A program made the translations under genes and the position numbers. DNA of 39,020 bases from Chloroflexota bacterium (GTDB lineage: Bacteria; Chloroflexota; Anaerolineae; Anaerolineales; UBA11579), in assembly GCA_019456165.1 (NCBI GenBank), contig VRUJ01000041.1, positions 1 to 39,020 of the forward strand, read 5' to 3'. Below the pieces are notes generated by a model. The model saw only the letters and a list, made by a program, of their open reading frames with translations, was not told the DNA's origin and ran no database searches. Shown in pieces: positions 17,161-26,353 of the stretch; position 1 is the first letter of the stretch; each line of letters begins with the position of its first letter.

Positions 17161-18330
17161 ATGCAAAACACAGCCGACGTAATAATCATCGGTGGAGGCG
17201 TACACGGAGCGAGCCTTGCCTTCCACCTATCCCAGCGGGATGTAAAAGTCATCGTCATGGAGAAGAATTTCATCGCCTCAGGCGCAACCGGACGCTCAAG
17301 CGGCTTGTTGCGCATGCACTACGACTTTGAACTAGAATCAAAATTGGCCTGGGAATCGTTTCAATATTTTCGTAATTGGGCAGAGATTGTCGGTGGAGAT
17401 TGCGGATTCATGCGCACGGGATTCTTCCAATTCGCCAAACCTGAAACCACGCAACAACTGCGCGCCAACGTCGCCATGCACCAGAGTATCGGCATTCCTA
17501 GCGAGTTGGTCACTCCAGAGGATGTGACTCGCTTAGCCCCCCATTTCAATGTGGAGGGCATGGAGATAGCTGCTTACGAACCCGAATCAGGACATGCCGA
17601 CCCCAACGCTACAACCGCTTCCTTTTTCGAGATTGCCCGCCAGAAAGGAACCAGGTTAATACAAGATTGTCACGTGACCGCTATCCACACCCAAGGAGGC
17701 AAGATTACGGGTGTGGATACAAGCCAGGGTAAATTCACAGCTCCAATAGTGGTAAATGTTGCCGGAGCTTGGGCCGCAGAAATTGCCCAATTATTAGGTT
17801 TGGAGATCCCAGTTGATACCTGGCAGCATGACGTGATGTTTGTCAACCGGCCTGCCGAGATGGGCGACTCCCACCCTGCGGCCATCGATTTCCAAAACTC
17901 AATGTATTTCCGCTCAGAAACTGGCGGATTGACCCTGGTAGGATTGGATGATGACAGCATGATGGGGGGCTCCCCGGACAACCCAACAGATCACGCACAA
18001 AAAGGGTTCGTAGAAAAGGCCATCGAGCGCATCTGTAGTCGCATCCCGATAATGGAAAAAGCTAGTCTACACAGCGCTTATTGCGGAATTGACGGTATCA
18101 CCCCCGACCAGCGCGGTATCATTGGAAAAGCCGGACCGGATGGTTTTTACTTGCAATGCGGTTTCAGCGGGACGGGCTTCAAGATCTCGCCTGCTGTGGG
18201 GGCCTGCATGTCGGAGTTGATCGTAGATGGGCAGGCCCAGCTCGTGGACATCACCCCTTTTAGATTCGAGCGGTTTGCTGAAGACGAACTGATCAGCGGA
18301 GAACACTCCTACGGAAATATCTGGCATTAA
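17161..18330 (+). CDS. FAD-dependent oxidoreductase, DAO/sarcosine-oxidase type
   Basis: A 389-residue flavoprotein of the D-amino-acid-oxidase fold. The N-terminal IIIGGGVHGASLAFHLS is the dinucleotide-binding motif, followed by ASGATGRSSGLLR, the usual FAD-contact segment. The C-terminal GFYLQCGFSGTGFKISPAVG is the conserved substrate/FAD region of the family. It most likely oxidises an N-methyl or secondary amine of an amino-acid-like substrate. AGGAGA (17152-17157) fixes the ATG, and a TATAAT lies at 17091-17096. The next gene starts 8 bp after its stop. Confidence 0.87.
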   Translation: MQNTADVIIIGGGVHGASLAFHLSQRDVKVIVMEKNFIASGATGRSSGLLRMHYDFELESKLAWESFQYFRNWAEIVGGDCGFMRTGFFQFAKPETTQQLRANVAMHQSIGIPSELVTPEDVTRLAPHFNVEGMEIAAYEPESGHADPNATTASFFEIARQKGTRLIQDCHVTAIHTQGGKITGVDTSQGKFTAPIVVNVAGAWAAEIAQLLGLEIPVDTWQHDVMFVNRPAEMGDSHPAAIDFQNSMYFRSETGGLTLVGLDDDSMMGGSPDNPTDHAQKGFVEKAIERICSRIPIMEKASLHSAYCGIDGITPDQRGIIGKAGPDGFYLQCGFSGTGFKISPAVGACMSELIVDGQAQLVDITPFRFERFAEDELISGEHSYGNIWH

Positions 18331-18338
18331 GCTCAACC

Positions 18339-18698
18339 ATGCTAAGTGATTATGACTCTCTTAGAGCCTACTGCCTGGCAAAAAAGAGCACTTCTGCAGG
18401 ATACCCGTTCGGGGAGGGCACCTTAGTATTAAAAGTGTTGACCAAGATGTTCGCCCTGATAATGGAAAACTCACAGCCACTGCGCATGAACCTAAAGTGT
18501 AATCCTGAGGATGCCCAGGCTTTGCGCGCCGAACACAAAGCTATTGAACCAGGCTACCACATGAACAAGGAACACTGGAACACCCTCATTTTGGACGGCA
18601 GCCTTCCGGACGCGCTTGTGGCCGAACTGATCGACCATTCTTATGACCTGGTTGTGCAGGGCATGAAAAAGGTAGATAGGGAGAGGCTTAGCAAATGA
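18339..18698 (+). CDS. MmcQ/YjbR family protein
   Basis: A 119-residue protein of the MmcQ/YjbR family: YPFGEGTLVLKVLTKMFALI, LRMNLKCNPEDAQALR and PGYHMNKEHWNTLIL match the conserved order of the fold, which binds DNA or acts as a small regulatory domain in related proteins. No membrane segment. Its stop overlaps the next gene (ATGA at 18695-18698), and it follows the FAD oxidoreductase by 8 bp, so the three probably share a transcript. Confidence 0.87.
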   Translation: MLSDYDSLRAYCLAKKSTSAGYPFGEGTLVLKVLTKMFALIMENSQPLRMNLKCNPEDAQALRAEHKAIEPGYHMNKEHWNTLILDGSLPDALVAELIDHSYDLVVQGMKKVDRERLSK

Positions 18699-19018
18699 TT
18701 GTTACAGCATGGACTAATGGAACTCATTCAATAAAAGGGAGTTACGGATTTAAAATCACAATAGAGGATCGAGATAAATATATCAAACAAGAATGGGATT
18801 TCATAATCTTGGAACTGGAAGGGGAAATAGAGCCATTCAAGGTGAATGTGAAAAAAGCGTCGTTCTGGGATGACACATGTCGTGAGTTAATAAAATTTCA
18901 AATTCGAGATTGGCTTTGGAGAAACGGTCATGCCCCTTGGCCAAAAGGGGAACCCCCGAAATTTGACATGATATTAATTTCAGGGAATAAATTCTCTGTC
19001 GAAATTGATAAAAGGTGA
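18695..19018 (+). CDS. conserved small protein, unknown
   Basis: A 107-residue protein starting at the ATG that overlaps the upstream stop. It is predicted beta-rich at the start and end, with a central helix (SFWDDTCRELIKFQIRDWL) that looks conserved. The C-terminus has LISGNKFSVEIDK. I do not recognise the family. The gene is clearly more AT-rich than the upstream FAD gene. Function unknown; overlap suggests co-translation with the MmcQ/YjbR gene. Confidence 0.65.
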   Translation: MIVTAWTNGTHSIKGSYGFKITIEDRDKYIKQEWDFIILELEGEIEPFKVNVKKASFWDDTCRELIKFQIRDWLWRNGHAPWPKGEPPKFDMILISGNKFSVEIDKR

Positions 19019-19062
19019 GAATTCCTCAGGATCAAGTGTATTCTGGTGAAGGATTCTAAACT

Positions 19063-19095
19063 GCCTCACTTATCTTTAGGAGGCGTTGTTTTTTC
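19063..19095 (+). terminator. intrinsic terminator
   Basis: GCCTC and GAGGC pair around a 12-nt loop, followed by a T-rich run. It lies about 45 bp after the plus-strand gene ending at 19018, between convergent genes. Confidence 0.5.
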
Positions 19096-19134
19096 TTCTT
19101 TTTGTTTTTGAGGTTAGTCATTATCTTTCCTTGT

Positions 19135-20220
19135 TTAAGGGTAAAATCTCAATATTTCGTCTAAATTGCCACAGTTGGGACAAGGCGGATTTTTAATTAC
19201 AGTCGTTACGCCATCTTTGAGATCAGACGGCAATAGTGACCACGAATACCCACAATGAGAACATGTATGTGGCTTGTCACTCAAAAAAGCAGTTAGGTTT
19301 TGGTGCGCTAATGGCTTTCCTTTCTTTTTGCCCTTATGGGTAGATATTTCTAATTCTCCTGGTTCTATCCATAGTCTACGATGTTTAACAGGTGATTGGT
19401 CAATTATTCGACCATCTTGGATTAATCCTGATCCTGTAAGCATTCTGGATTCATAGTGAAGAATCCCCTTCAACAATTTTTCTTTGATTGGTTTCTGTCC
19501 AATTTTTCCATTAACGTTAATTTCCAAATAGTAATGGTTTTGTGTAATATATACTGGTTTGTCACCGCTCTTGAATATAAAAGCGAATTTATTGGGTATC
19601 GTTTTTGCAATATTAATTCTAGCCTCTCCACCATTTCTTTTAATTTCGACTTCTTTAGCAGAGTCGAAATCCGGCCAAGTCAGTTCAGAATAATTTGGAT
19701 TAATAATTTCTTTTCTATCAGCCCATTCACCATCTACGAACAATTTTATCTCTTTTAGATTAGCATAACATTCTGTCAAATCCTGAGATTCTTTATTTGT
19801 AACAAGAATATACGCATACAACTCCCCCTCAATTGGAACTTCTTCTTTAGCCTCCAAAAATACTTTATTTTCTTCAGTTTCTTCACCCCCCCGTTTTTCT
19901 GTTTGTTTATTGATTTCGGTCAACTTATATTCATCATTCATTTTCTCTCTGCTATCTTTATATGATGCTATCAATAACCAGATAATAACTATTCCACCAA
20001 TTGCCGAAACAAGATGAAACGCATCTTGCAACACCCAAACCAAAAAATTCATAATTATTTCAGGAATATACCTTGAGATTTTATCAATCATATTGTTTCC
20101 CCATTCAATAATACGATCCCAAAATAACTCTCTAATAGCAATAACAATAATACTTGAAATGCTTGCAGTTTTATATTTCCCCCAAAATTTTTGCCACCAA
20201 CTCCTAAGTCGTTTGAACAT
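19135..20220 (-). CDS. membrane protein with C-terminal zinc ribbon
   Basis: A 361-residue protein. The N-terminus is basic, with two membrane segments (about 19-35 and 57-85). A soluble middle region (about 115-290) is beta-rich. The C-terminus has a treble-clef or zinc-ribbon pair, CSHC at 320-323 and CPNC at 347-350, 24 residues apart. I do not recognise the whole architecture. The gene is AT-rich relative to its neighbours and stands alone on the minus strand, so it may be acquired. Function unknown. Confidence 0.7.
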   Translation of the reverse strand: MFKRLRSWWQKFWGKYKTASISSIIVIAIRELFWDRIIEWGNNMIDKISRYIPEIIMNFLVWVLQDAFHLVSAIGGIVIIWLLIASYKDSREKMNDEYKLTEINKQTEKRGGEETEENKVFLEAKEEVPIEGELYAYILVTNKESQDLTECYANLKEIKLFVDGEWADRKEIINPNYSELTWPDFDSAKEVEIKRNGGEARINIAKTIPNKFAFIFKSGDKPVYITQNHYYLEINVNGKIGQKPIKEKLLKGILHYESRMLTGSGLIQDGRIIDQSPVKHRRLWIEPGELEISTHKGKKKGKPLAHQNLTAFLSDKPHTCSHCGYSWSLLPSDLKDGVTTVIKNPPCPNCGNLDEILRFYP

Positions 20221-20360
20221 GCCTCATTATACCAACAACCACATTTGTTGTTGTTCTCAGCAGCTCCTGGGAAAATTCCCTCATTGGCGCATGACACATC
20301 ATCATCAAAGCCATGCTTGATGTTATGGAATACTCAACAAAGAAAAAGAATATATTCCTG

Positions 20361-21077
20361 TTAAATCGAGATAGAAGCCTGTTTCGCTCCTAACGTCCCG
20401 CTTTTTAAACTTCCACCAGTATACTCCCCAAGCAAGCCTTCCAAATCATTGAGAGCAGCTTTAATATCATCCTCGCCCCCTTCGTGTTGAGCCTCGGTAA
20501 CAATGATCGCCTGTGAAGTATCGGGGCGAGCCGCGCTCTGGTCGCTCTGCCGCCAACACCAACGTCTGGCGATCACCAACCCGGTCTCGTCCGAGAAAAC
20601 CACCTCACCCGCTGGCGGGTTTTCGATTTCGGTTTCAAATAGGGGTGTGAATCTCTCTGTCCCGTCAGCGTAATGCACCTCAGCAGGACCGCTTAATTCC
20701 CCTGTATTGAACACCGCCACAGGCAGAGCATAGCGAATACTCACTAAATTACATAGATCTACCAGAGCGTTTATGGAGGGGATATCTCCTTTCTTGGTCA
20801 GCCGCCGTAGGAGCGCCTCCGGCGCGCTGCGGTATTTGGTTGGGTTCACGCCAAACGAACGGAATGCCTTCCGCCAGGCAGCCAATGTCCCCACTTCACT
20901 TAGCGGCATATCACCGATGCGCTCTATAGTTAGCTGCTGCTCTGCCAGGTAGGCTTCTTTCAGCCCCGCAGGGCTTGGCCCGTTAGCCAAATCCTGCGCC
21001 AAGATCACTCCCGCGCTAAGGTTAGGAAAATCTCTTAAGATGTCGGCCTGATAACCAAAAGCTAGAGAATTGGACAT
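20361..21077 (-). CDS. B3/B4 (PheRS beta-type) domain protein
   Basis: A 239-residue stand-alone B3/4-domain protein. The segment AWRKAFRSFGVNPTKYRSAPEAL followed by NALVDLCNLVSIRYALPVAVFN is the characteristic core of the PheRS beta editing domain. As stand-alone proteins these may edit or bind mischarged tRNA or amino acids, but the role is not settled. I chose the ATG at 21077, 7 bp after the upstream stop; the longer frame to 21131 overlaps the CPBP gene deeply and is unlikely. It is last of three tightly spaced minus-strand genes. Confidence 0.85.
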   Translation of the reverse strand: MSNSLAFGYQADILRDFPNLSAGVILAQDLANGPSPAGLKEAYLAEQQLTIERIGDMPLSEVGTLAAWRKAFRSFGVNPTKYRSAPEALLRRLTKKGDIPSINALVDLCNLVSIRYALPVAVFNTGELSGPAEVHYADGTERFTPLFETEIENPPAGEVVFSDETGLVIARRWCWRQSDQSAARPDTSQAIIVTEAQHEGGEDDIKAALNDLEGLLGEYTGGSLKSGTLGAKQASISI

Positions 21078-21084
21078 TAGATGG

Positions 21085-21705
21085 CTAGCTAAACGCCCCT
21101 CCTGCCACCATAATTGTAAAGGTGTACACAAACCAATGGATTAGGAAAGGATAGATAAAGGAACGTGTACGCCAGGCTATCAGGCCAAATAGGAAACCGC
21201 CGAATATCGTCGACATGGTCTCAAGCTCAGGCTTTCCGATGTGTGCCAGGGCAAAAGGGACAGCCTGCAGCCAGAGGGCATTATCCCCAAATGAGCGTGC
21301 ATAACCAAATAATATCCAACCCCTAAAGAAAAATTCCCATCCAACAAGGTCAAAAAATGCAACCACAGGAGTCATAGCATTGAGTCTATTGCTGTAGTAC
21401 CCTTGCATGCCTTCATCACCGCTGGCAACCAGCCACAATATGGGAGCAATGATAAGGACTGCCAACCCCGTTATCGCCAACCCCGCTTTCCAATCTCCAA
21501 GCTGGAAGCCAAATTCCTTCGGATTCTTGCGGAATACAAATATTATTATTGCCAAAGGCGCGACTAAATATAACAACGCACGGTCGAGGTATTTATAGCC
21601 TGTGAAACGGTGGTAGTGATCCACCATTAATAACAGGGTGCTAATGATAGTGATAACAACCGTGTCCCGGTCAAAGTGTAAATCTATTTGAAAAAGTTTT
21701 CGCAT
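21085..21705 (-). CDS. CPBP family intramembrane protease
   Basis: A 206-residue polytopic membrane protein of the CPBP/Abi (CAAX-like) glutamic protease family. The first conserved motif is WEFFFRGW, where family members usually have EExxxR; the preceding Glu is Trp here. The second motif is FALAHIGKPE and the third has IHWFVY, supplying the usual His residues. Five to six helices are apparent. Its ATG overlaps the upstream GT39 stop (ATGA at 21703-21706), so the two are coupled. Probable role: protein or peptide processing in the membrane. Confidence 0.85.
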   Translation of the reverse strand: MRKLFQIDLHFDRDTVVITIISTLLLMVDHYHRFTGYKYLDRALLYLVAPLAIIIFVFRKNPKEFGFQLGDWKAGLAITGLAVLIIAPILWLVASGDEGMQGYYSNRLNAMTPVVAFFDLVGWEFFFRGWILFGYARSFGDNALWLQAVPFALAHIGKPELETMSTIFGGFLFGLIAWRTRSFIYPFLIHWFVYTFTIMVAGGAFS

Positions 21706-23126
21706 CAGTAATCGAACCTCGCCATATTACCTTCAGGGCCAAATAAGAGCGCCAGATCGTCCGCATCCCGGATCAATTCTAAACCCCAATTGAAAATCAA
21801 TAAAGTTATCAAACCTATAGCCAGAAATAGGGCAGGCCTAACTTTGGGAGTGCGCGCCCGCGCAAATATTTCTTTTCGTTTTACCCAGGCGTATCCCGCA
21901 AAAATTGATAGGAAAGGAACTATAGTGAGATGGAAACGCGGCTCAGACATTGTCAGGATATGCGGCAAGAGGTAGCCCAACATTATCAAACCAAGCAAGA
22001 CGGTTTCTTTGCGCCAACGGACAAAGGGAACAGCAATACCGAACAGAACCATGATGAGCACAAACGGAAGATCGAATAACAAGAATATGCTTAACAATAA
22101 TGGGTATGGAATAAATCCAAAAAAATTATTGGAATAGAAATATTTCAACGGACGGTGTTCCAAACCAAAGAAATAACCTAATTTGCGTGCCATCAAGTAG
22201 GGCACTCTTCCAGGATCATCCCGAATATACCCCAGCGCCTTCTCAATCCCAACCTGATCCCGCTCAGCATCATCAAGATAGGTTAACAATTCCAGCGAAA
22301 TACCAAACTGGAAAGTACCGCTGCCCTCGGGGTGATAACCCATATGCAAGTTGTAACCCATGGAAGATTCTACATACATTAAACGCTCGTGCAGCAATGA
22401 GTTGCGCGCCGCCCACGGCAGAGTTAGGGCTAAAACACTGAGGGGTATGATAAGCACCCCTTTCTTGTCCTTTGCATAGAACCAAATCCACAGCATCACG
22501 AACGGGATGACGGCTGTTACCACCGAGCGGGTTAGGGTAGCAAAACCGAATAATACGCCGGCGATAACGTAGTCTCGCGTTGAGTGTGTTTCTCCTGCCC
22601 GCAGCAACACAAACACCGCCGCAAGCACGAGTGGGATGAAGATAACCTCAGTTGCTAATGCCAATGGGAATACCACAAGAAGTGGATAAAAGGCTATGGT
22701 TAAAGCACTAAAACGAGCAATACGCGGCTCTTCCGGGAATACGCGGCGCGCGAGTAGATATGTCATTGGAGCCAATGATGCCATTATAAAAACTTGCACC
22801 AGCCGGGCAATGAAGAAACGCCACTGCATGCCGCTGAACAGGTAAATCAGGGCTAAAAAGAGCGGATATCCCGGGGCGCGAAATGAAGTCTGCACTCCCC
22901 GAGGGTCATATTCGTCAGGATCAAATTCAAAATCAATATACCTTTGCACTCTGTGAAGGTCTGGCTCCGAGTACCAGCGGTAGCCTTCCCCAGACGAAAT
23001 GCTGCGCGCCAACATGTCGTATTGAAACATATCATCCAAACCGATAGCCAGGTTATATGAAAGCAGCACTGGAATAAGGCGAATGATTATTGCAAAGATA
23101 TAAATTCGTTTAGAATATGAATTCAT
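21705..23126 (-). CDS. GT39-type membrane glycosyltransferase
   Basis: A 473-residue polytopic protein of the PMT/ArnT-like GT-C fold. It begins with a transmembrane helix and the conserved acidic motif LDDMFQYDMLARSI in the first loop. A long first loop is followed by many hydrophobic segments (VVFPLALATEVIFIPLVLA and others). Such enzymes transfer sugars from polyprenyl-phosphate donors to proteins or lipids in the membrane. It is first of a three-gene minus-strand unit with the CPBP protease and B3/4 protein. Donor and acceptor unknown. Confidence 0.85.
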   Translation of the reverse strand: MNSYSKRIYIFAIIIRLIPVLLSYNLAIGLDDMFQYDMLARSISSGEGYRWYSEPDLHRVQRYIDFEFDPDEYDPRGVQTSFRAPGYPLFLALIYLFSGMQWRFFIARLVQVFIMASLAPMTYLLARRVFPEEPRIARFSALTIAFYPLLVVFPLALATEVIFIPLVLAAVFVLLRAGETHSTRDYVIAGVLFGFATLTRSVVTAVIPFVMLWIWFYAKDKKGVLIIPLSVLALTLPWAARNSLLHERLMYVESSMGYNLHMGYHPEGSGTFQFGISLELLTYLDDAERDQVGIEKALGYIRDDPGRVPYLMARKLGYFFGLEHRPLKYFYSNNFFGFIPYPLLLSIFLLFDLPFVLIMVLFGIAVPFVRWRKETVLLGLIMLGYLLPHILTMSEPRFHLTIVPFLSIFAGYAWVKRKEIFARARTPKVRPALFLAIGLITLLIFNWGLELIRDADDLALLFGPEGNMARFDY

Positions 23127-23191
23127 CAGCTAATAAATGCTTATTTGGACCGGGTTCAGCCTAACGCGCAGTATATCACACCGCTAATATT

Positions 23192-23638
23192 CTAAAATCT
23201 ACGCATCACCAGTAACGTTTCTCCGCGCTGCCTCAGTACATCGGTCAACCCTGCTAATTTGCTAACGCGGCGGAAAAACTTGGGCATTTCCTGTGGGTCA
23301 AGGGTCTCAAACCCAAATTTCTCGTACATCGACCCCAAACTAGATTGACATAATAAATAAAGGGCTCCATCGTGTGCGGTGATCAGATGCTCGATGATTG
23401 CCCTGGCTACCCCCCGGCTGCGCCATTTTGGAGTTACGACAATCGAGGCTAATTCTACGGAACCATCCCTGTGGGGTTTTAGCTGCCCACAACCAACTAC
23501 TTCTCCTGCCTCGGATTCAGCAACCACGAAACGATTCCAGTCCAGACCGACAAAATTGATGCGCCCTTCAATCACCAAAGCGCGGATAGTTTTGGCATCA
23601 TTGGCAGTCGCGGCACGTAGATTAAATATATGTTGCAT
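23192..23638 (-). CDS. GNAT family N-acetyltransferase
   Basis: A 148-residue GNAT-fold protein. It begins NLRAATANDAKTIRALV; the acetyl-CoA pyrophosphate-binding loop is PKWRSRGVARAIIEHL, and LYLLCQSSLGSMYEKFGFE is the C-terminal motif. Such enzymes acetylate small amines or protein N-termini; no specific substrate is suggested by the neighbourhood. It lies between the GT39 gene and the phosphatidyltransferase on the same strand. Confidence 0.88.
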   Translation of the reverse strand: MQHIFNLRAATANDAKTIRALVIEGRINFVGLDWNRFVVAESEAGEVVGCGQLKPHRDGSVELASIVVTPKWRSRGVARAIIEHLITAHDGALYLLCQSSLGSMYEKFGFETLDPQEMPKFFRRVSKLAGLTDVLRQRGETLLVMRRF

Positions 23639-23689
23639 TTAAGAACGATATTAATCGTATCAATTCGGCGATTGAGTTCAATTTATTAA

Positions 23690-23717
23690 ATATGCCCGTA
23701 AAAATTACCGGGCATAT
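23690..23717 (-). terminator. hairpin after the phosphatidyltransferase
   Basis: A perfect 9-bp stem (ATATGCCCG with CGGGCATAT) around a 10-nt AT-rich loop, about 45 bp downstream of the gene ending at 23761. No long U tract follows, so a terminator role is likely but not certain. Confidence 0.45.
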
Positions 23718-23760
23718 AAGTGAGTTTAGCAAATTTACTTGCGGCAAGCGGCAATGTGCA

Positions 23761-24351
23761 TCACTGCGATCTAGCAACTGAATTACGTTTAAGCAACACC
23801 AAGATTATCGATCCCATGTGCTCATCAACATAAGGCAGGACAAGCTGCATTAAGAACGCTTCTGAGGCCGAGATGAAATACAAGCTCAGGGCAAGGAAAA
23901 AAAATGGCTCACTATATCCTGAAACCAAAAATGTGTGTACAAAAAAGAGGCCGCCAATAAAACCTGATACCTTGGCGGAATAAAGGTGCAAGTTGGCGAT
24001 ACGTTTAAACTTCACAATCCCAAGCAGAAATGATGCCAAAGAAATCAGTAAAAGTGTCCAAAACATCCAAGGATGTTCTGCAGGTATTTCTGGTTCCAAC
24101 ATAATCATCCAGAACACCATAGAAATGATCAAGAGTGAATCAGCGTAAGAATCCAATCTGCTGCCCAAGGGGGATGTCAGTTTAAACTTTCTTGCGATCC
24201 AACCGTCCAAGAAGTCTGTGAACCCAGCGATAAAGAGCAGGATGCCTAAGTAATAGGACTCCTCCAAGAATGCTAATATCCACAAAACAGGGATTAGCAG
24301 CATTCTAATTATTGAGAGCTGATTAGGAATATTTCTCAGCCATTTACGCAT
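23761..24351 (-). CDS. CDP-alcohol phosphatidyltransferase
   Basis: A 196-residue polytopic membrane enzyme. The complete CDP-alcohol motif DG-x2-AR-x8-G-x3-D-x3-D is visible in DGWIARKF and then GSRLDSYAD. Five to six helices are predicted. It makes phospholipid head-group bonds (for example phosphatidylglycerol phosphate or a related lipid); the exact alcohol is unknown. I chose ATG 24351 because GAGGAG lies 7 nt upstream; the in-frame TTG at 24366 lies before that site. It follows gatB on the same strand. Confidence 0.9.
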   Translation of the reverse strand: MRKWLRNIPNQLSIIRMLLIPVLWILAFLEESYYLGILLFIAGFTDFLDGWIARKFKLTSPLGSRLDSYADSLLIISMVFWMIMLEPEIPAEHPWMFWTLLLISLASFLLGIVKFKRIANLHLYSAKVSGFIGGLFFVHTFLVSGYSEPFFFLALSLYFISASEAFLMQLVLPYVDEHMGSIILVLLKRNSVARSQ

Positions 24352-24358
24352 TGATTTT

Positions 24359-24364
24359 CTCCTC
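24359..24364 (-). promoter_or_regulatory. Shine-Dalgarno deciding the phosphatidyltransferase start
   Basis: GAGGAG, 7 nt before the ATG at 24351. It rules against the TTG at 24366. Confidence 0.6.
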
Positions 24365-24402
24365 AAATTACTGCTTAATTTACAAGTATATTCCAGCCTG
24401 TT

Positions 24403-25839
24403 CTATTCAGCAAGCAAATCTTTTAGTATCTCCCGTGCCAAATTCGGATCCGCTTTGCCGCGTGATTTCTGCATTATCTGGCCGACAAACCAACCCATGA
24501 CGGCCTCTTTGCCGCCTTTGTATTCAGCAACCTGGTCGGGATTTTCCGCAGCCACTTGTGCGCAAATCTCCTTAATAGCGTCGACATCGCTCACCTGGGC
24601 AAGACCTTCGGCTTGGACAATTTCTTTGGGTGATTTACCGCTGGCTTCAACCTTTTCTAATAATGCTTTACCGGTAGATGTATTTATCGTCTTCTCATCT
24701 ACCATTTTTATTATTTCAGCCAGGTTGGCAGGTGTAATCTTTAATTCTCCAGCAGGAATTTCGTTCTCGTTGATCAGACGTAAAATATCGTTCATGATCC
24801 AGTTTGAAACGCGTTTGGGATCTCCGGCATATGCTGCATTGGCGGTTTCATAATAATCTGAAAGACTGCGTTCATTGGTTAAAATATCAGCGTCATACAC
24901 AGGAAGTTGATATTGTTCGATGAAGCGCGCCCGGCGCTCCAGAGGCAGCTCAGGAAGCTCAGCAAGGATCTCTTCCCGCCAGGCGGCATCCATAATAACA
25001 GGCAGCAAATCAGGATCTTTAAAGTAACGATAGTCTGCCTCCGATTCCTTCGAGCGCATCTTTTGTAAAGTCTCGGTATCCTCGTCCCAATCCAAAGTCC
25101 AAGCTTCGACCTCCCCTCCCGCCTCGATAACTTTGATCTGTCTTTCGATTTCCTTCGCAGCTGCCGTACGCACAGCGTCAATCGAGTTAACATTCTTTAT
25201 TTCTGTCTTTGTGTTGAGCATGTCCTCACCCTCTTTCCGAATCGAGATATTTACATCGCTGCGTACGTGGCCTTTCTCCATATTCCCTTCAGAGATTCCC
25301 AGCCAGCGAACCAACTGTCGTAAACGGATCAGGTATTGGGCCGCTTCATCAGCAGAGTGCATATCCGGACCGGTAACAACTTCAACCAGAGGCACTCCAC
25401 AACGATTGAAATCCACGAGCCTGCGCCCGTTTTCAAGCTTGGTCTTACCGGCATCTTCTTCAAAATGCATTTTGGTTATGGTCACCCGACTGCTCTGATC
25501 TTCTGGGAGAGGTATATCCAGGTGCCCACCCGTGGCTATAGGTAGATCATATTGAGAGATCTGATAGCCCTTGGGGAGGTCAGGATAGAAGTAATTCTTG
25601 CGGTCGAAGAAAGATTTCTCCTGTATTTCGGCGTTCAGCGCGGCGGCCAACAATACGCTTTTTTCTACGACAGATTTGTTTAGCACTGGTAAAACGCCAG
25701 GCAACCCCGAACACACCGGGCAGATGTTGGTATTGGGTTCAACCTTCCAAGAATCTGCCTTGCAAGAGCAGAATATTTTGGTGTTGGTATTCAGTTGGAT
25801 ATGGGTTTCAAGACCGATTACAGCTTCATATTTTGGCAT
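24403..25839 (-). CDS. gatB: Asp-tRNA(Asn)/Glu-tRNA(Gln) amidotransferase subunit B
   Basis: A 478-residue GatB. The start MPKYEAVIGLETHIQL is the canonical opening, and the zinc site CSCKAD ... CPVCSGLPG follows. YFYPDLPKGYQISQYD and DFNRCGVPLVEVVTGPD are core motifs, and the C-terminal YqeY-like tail is present (full length). The complex turns misacylated Glu-tRNA(Gln)/Asp-tRNA(Asn) into the correct amide form. gatC and gatA lie on the same strand about 3.2 kb upstream, separated by an AlkD/TIR pair and two GIY-YIG cassettes. Confidence 0.97.
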   Translation of the reverse strand: MPKYEAVIGLETHIQLNTNTKIFCSCKADSWKVEPNTNICPVCSGLPGVLPVLNKSVVEKSVLLAAALNAEIQEKSFFDRKNYFYPDLPKGYQISQYDLPIATGGHLDIPLPEDQSSRVTITKMHFEEDAGKTKLENGRRLVDFNRCGVPLVEVVTGPDMHSADEAAQYLIRLRQLVRWLGISEGNMEKGHVRSDVNISIRKEGEDMLNTKTEIKNVNSIDAVRTAAAKEIERQIKVIEAGGEVEAWTLDWDEDTETLQKMRSKESEADYRYFKDPDLLPVIMDAAWREEILAELPELPLERRARFIEQYQLPVYDADILTNERSLSDYYETANAAYAGDPKRVSNWIMNDILRLINENEIPAGELKITPANLAEIIKMVDEKTINTSTGKALLEKVEASGKSPKEIVQAEGLAQVSDVDAIKEICAQVAAENPDQVAEYKGGKEAVMGWFVGQIMQKSRGKADPNLAREILKDLLAE

Positions 25840-25942
25840 AAACGTTTCTCATTCTTGGTATTTTCTATACCAGGTTTTATTAATAGAGCTTCTCTCATTT
25901 CCCGTTACCTTTTTTACCCAGGAATTAATTAACTATATTAAA

Positions 25943-25978
25943 TGTCAACCCGAGCCAAACTTTGGCGAGGAATCCCTA
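25943..25978. repeat. left REP-like end of cassette A
   Basis: Imperfect palindrome with an inner GCCAAA-C-TTTGGC hairpin and an outer CGAG/CGAGGAAT arrangement. Matches 26572-26607 and is inverted relative to 26318-26353. Confidence 0.65.
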
Positions 25979-26019
25979 GAACCCTCATCATTGAATCATC
26001 ACCATAATTTTATCATCAC

Positions 26020-26307
26020 CTAATCAAACCAATCATCACTTAAATCTTCCCACGTACTGTTTGATGATTTGATTAGATCCAGTTTTTTGCTTCTGCGCCA
26101 AGATTTAATTTGTTTCTCGCGAGTAATTGCTGTTTTTACGTCATTCGTTTCTTCGAAATAAACCAGTCGAGTGACACTATACTTCTGAGTGAAACCTTCT
26201 ATTGTTTTGTTTTTGTGCTGGAATATCCTTTTTTGTAGGTTGTTCGTCATTCCGGTGTATAGGGTTCCGGTTTTGCTTGCCATTATATAAACATAGAAGG
26301 TTTTCAT
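26020..26307 (-). CDS. GIY-YIG nuclease, copy A
   Basis: A 95-residue stand-alone GIY-YIG protein (YhbQ/UPF0213-like). YVYIMASKTGTLYTGMTN supplies the two Tyr/Gly strands, LQKRI the catalytic Arg, and AITREKQIKSW the metal-binding Glu. Copy B differs at only a few residues. Copy A ends five residues earlier because a GAG codon in B is TAG here. It sits inside inverted REP-like repeats, which suggests the nuclease may act on those repeats. Same strand as gatB, about 180 bp upstream of it. Confidence 0.9.
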   Translation of the reverse strand: MKTFYVYIMASKTGTLYTGMTNNLQKRIFQHKNKTIEGFTQKYSVTRLVYFEETNDVKTAITREKQIKSWRRSKKLDLIKSSNSTWEDLSDDWFD

Positions 26308-26317
26308 GCAGAGCTAT

Positions 26318-26353
26318 TAGGGATTCCTCGGTGCTGCGCACCTCGGAATAACA
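26318..26353. repeat. right REP-like end of cassette A
   Basis: Contains the GGTGC-TGC-GCACC hairpin and TAGGGATTCCTCG, complementary in order to the left end. Nearly identical to 26947-26982. Confidence 0.65.

Larger units (their letters stand above)
25943..26353. mobile_element. GIY-YIG cassette A (411 bp, inverted REP-like ends)
   Basis: A 411-bp unit with imperfect inverted ends. The left end runs TGTCAACCCGAG ... CGAGGAATCCCTA and the right end is its reverse counterpart (TAGGGATTCCTCG ... CTCGGAATAACA). Each end is itself a small hairpin (GCCAAA/TTTGGC on the left, GGTGC/GCACC on the right). It encloses one GIY-YIG gene. A second unit of exactly the same length lies at 26572-26982. No clear target duplication is seen. 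Confidence 0.65.
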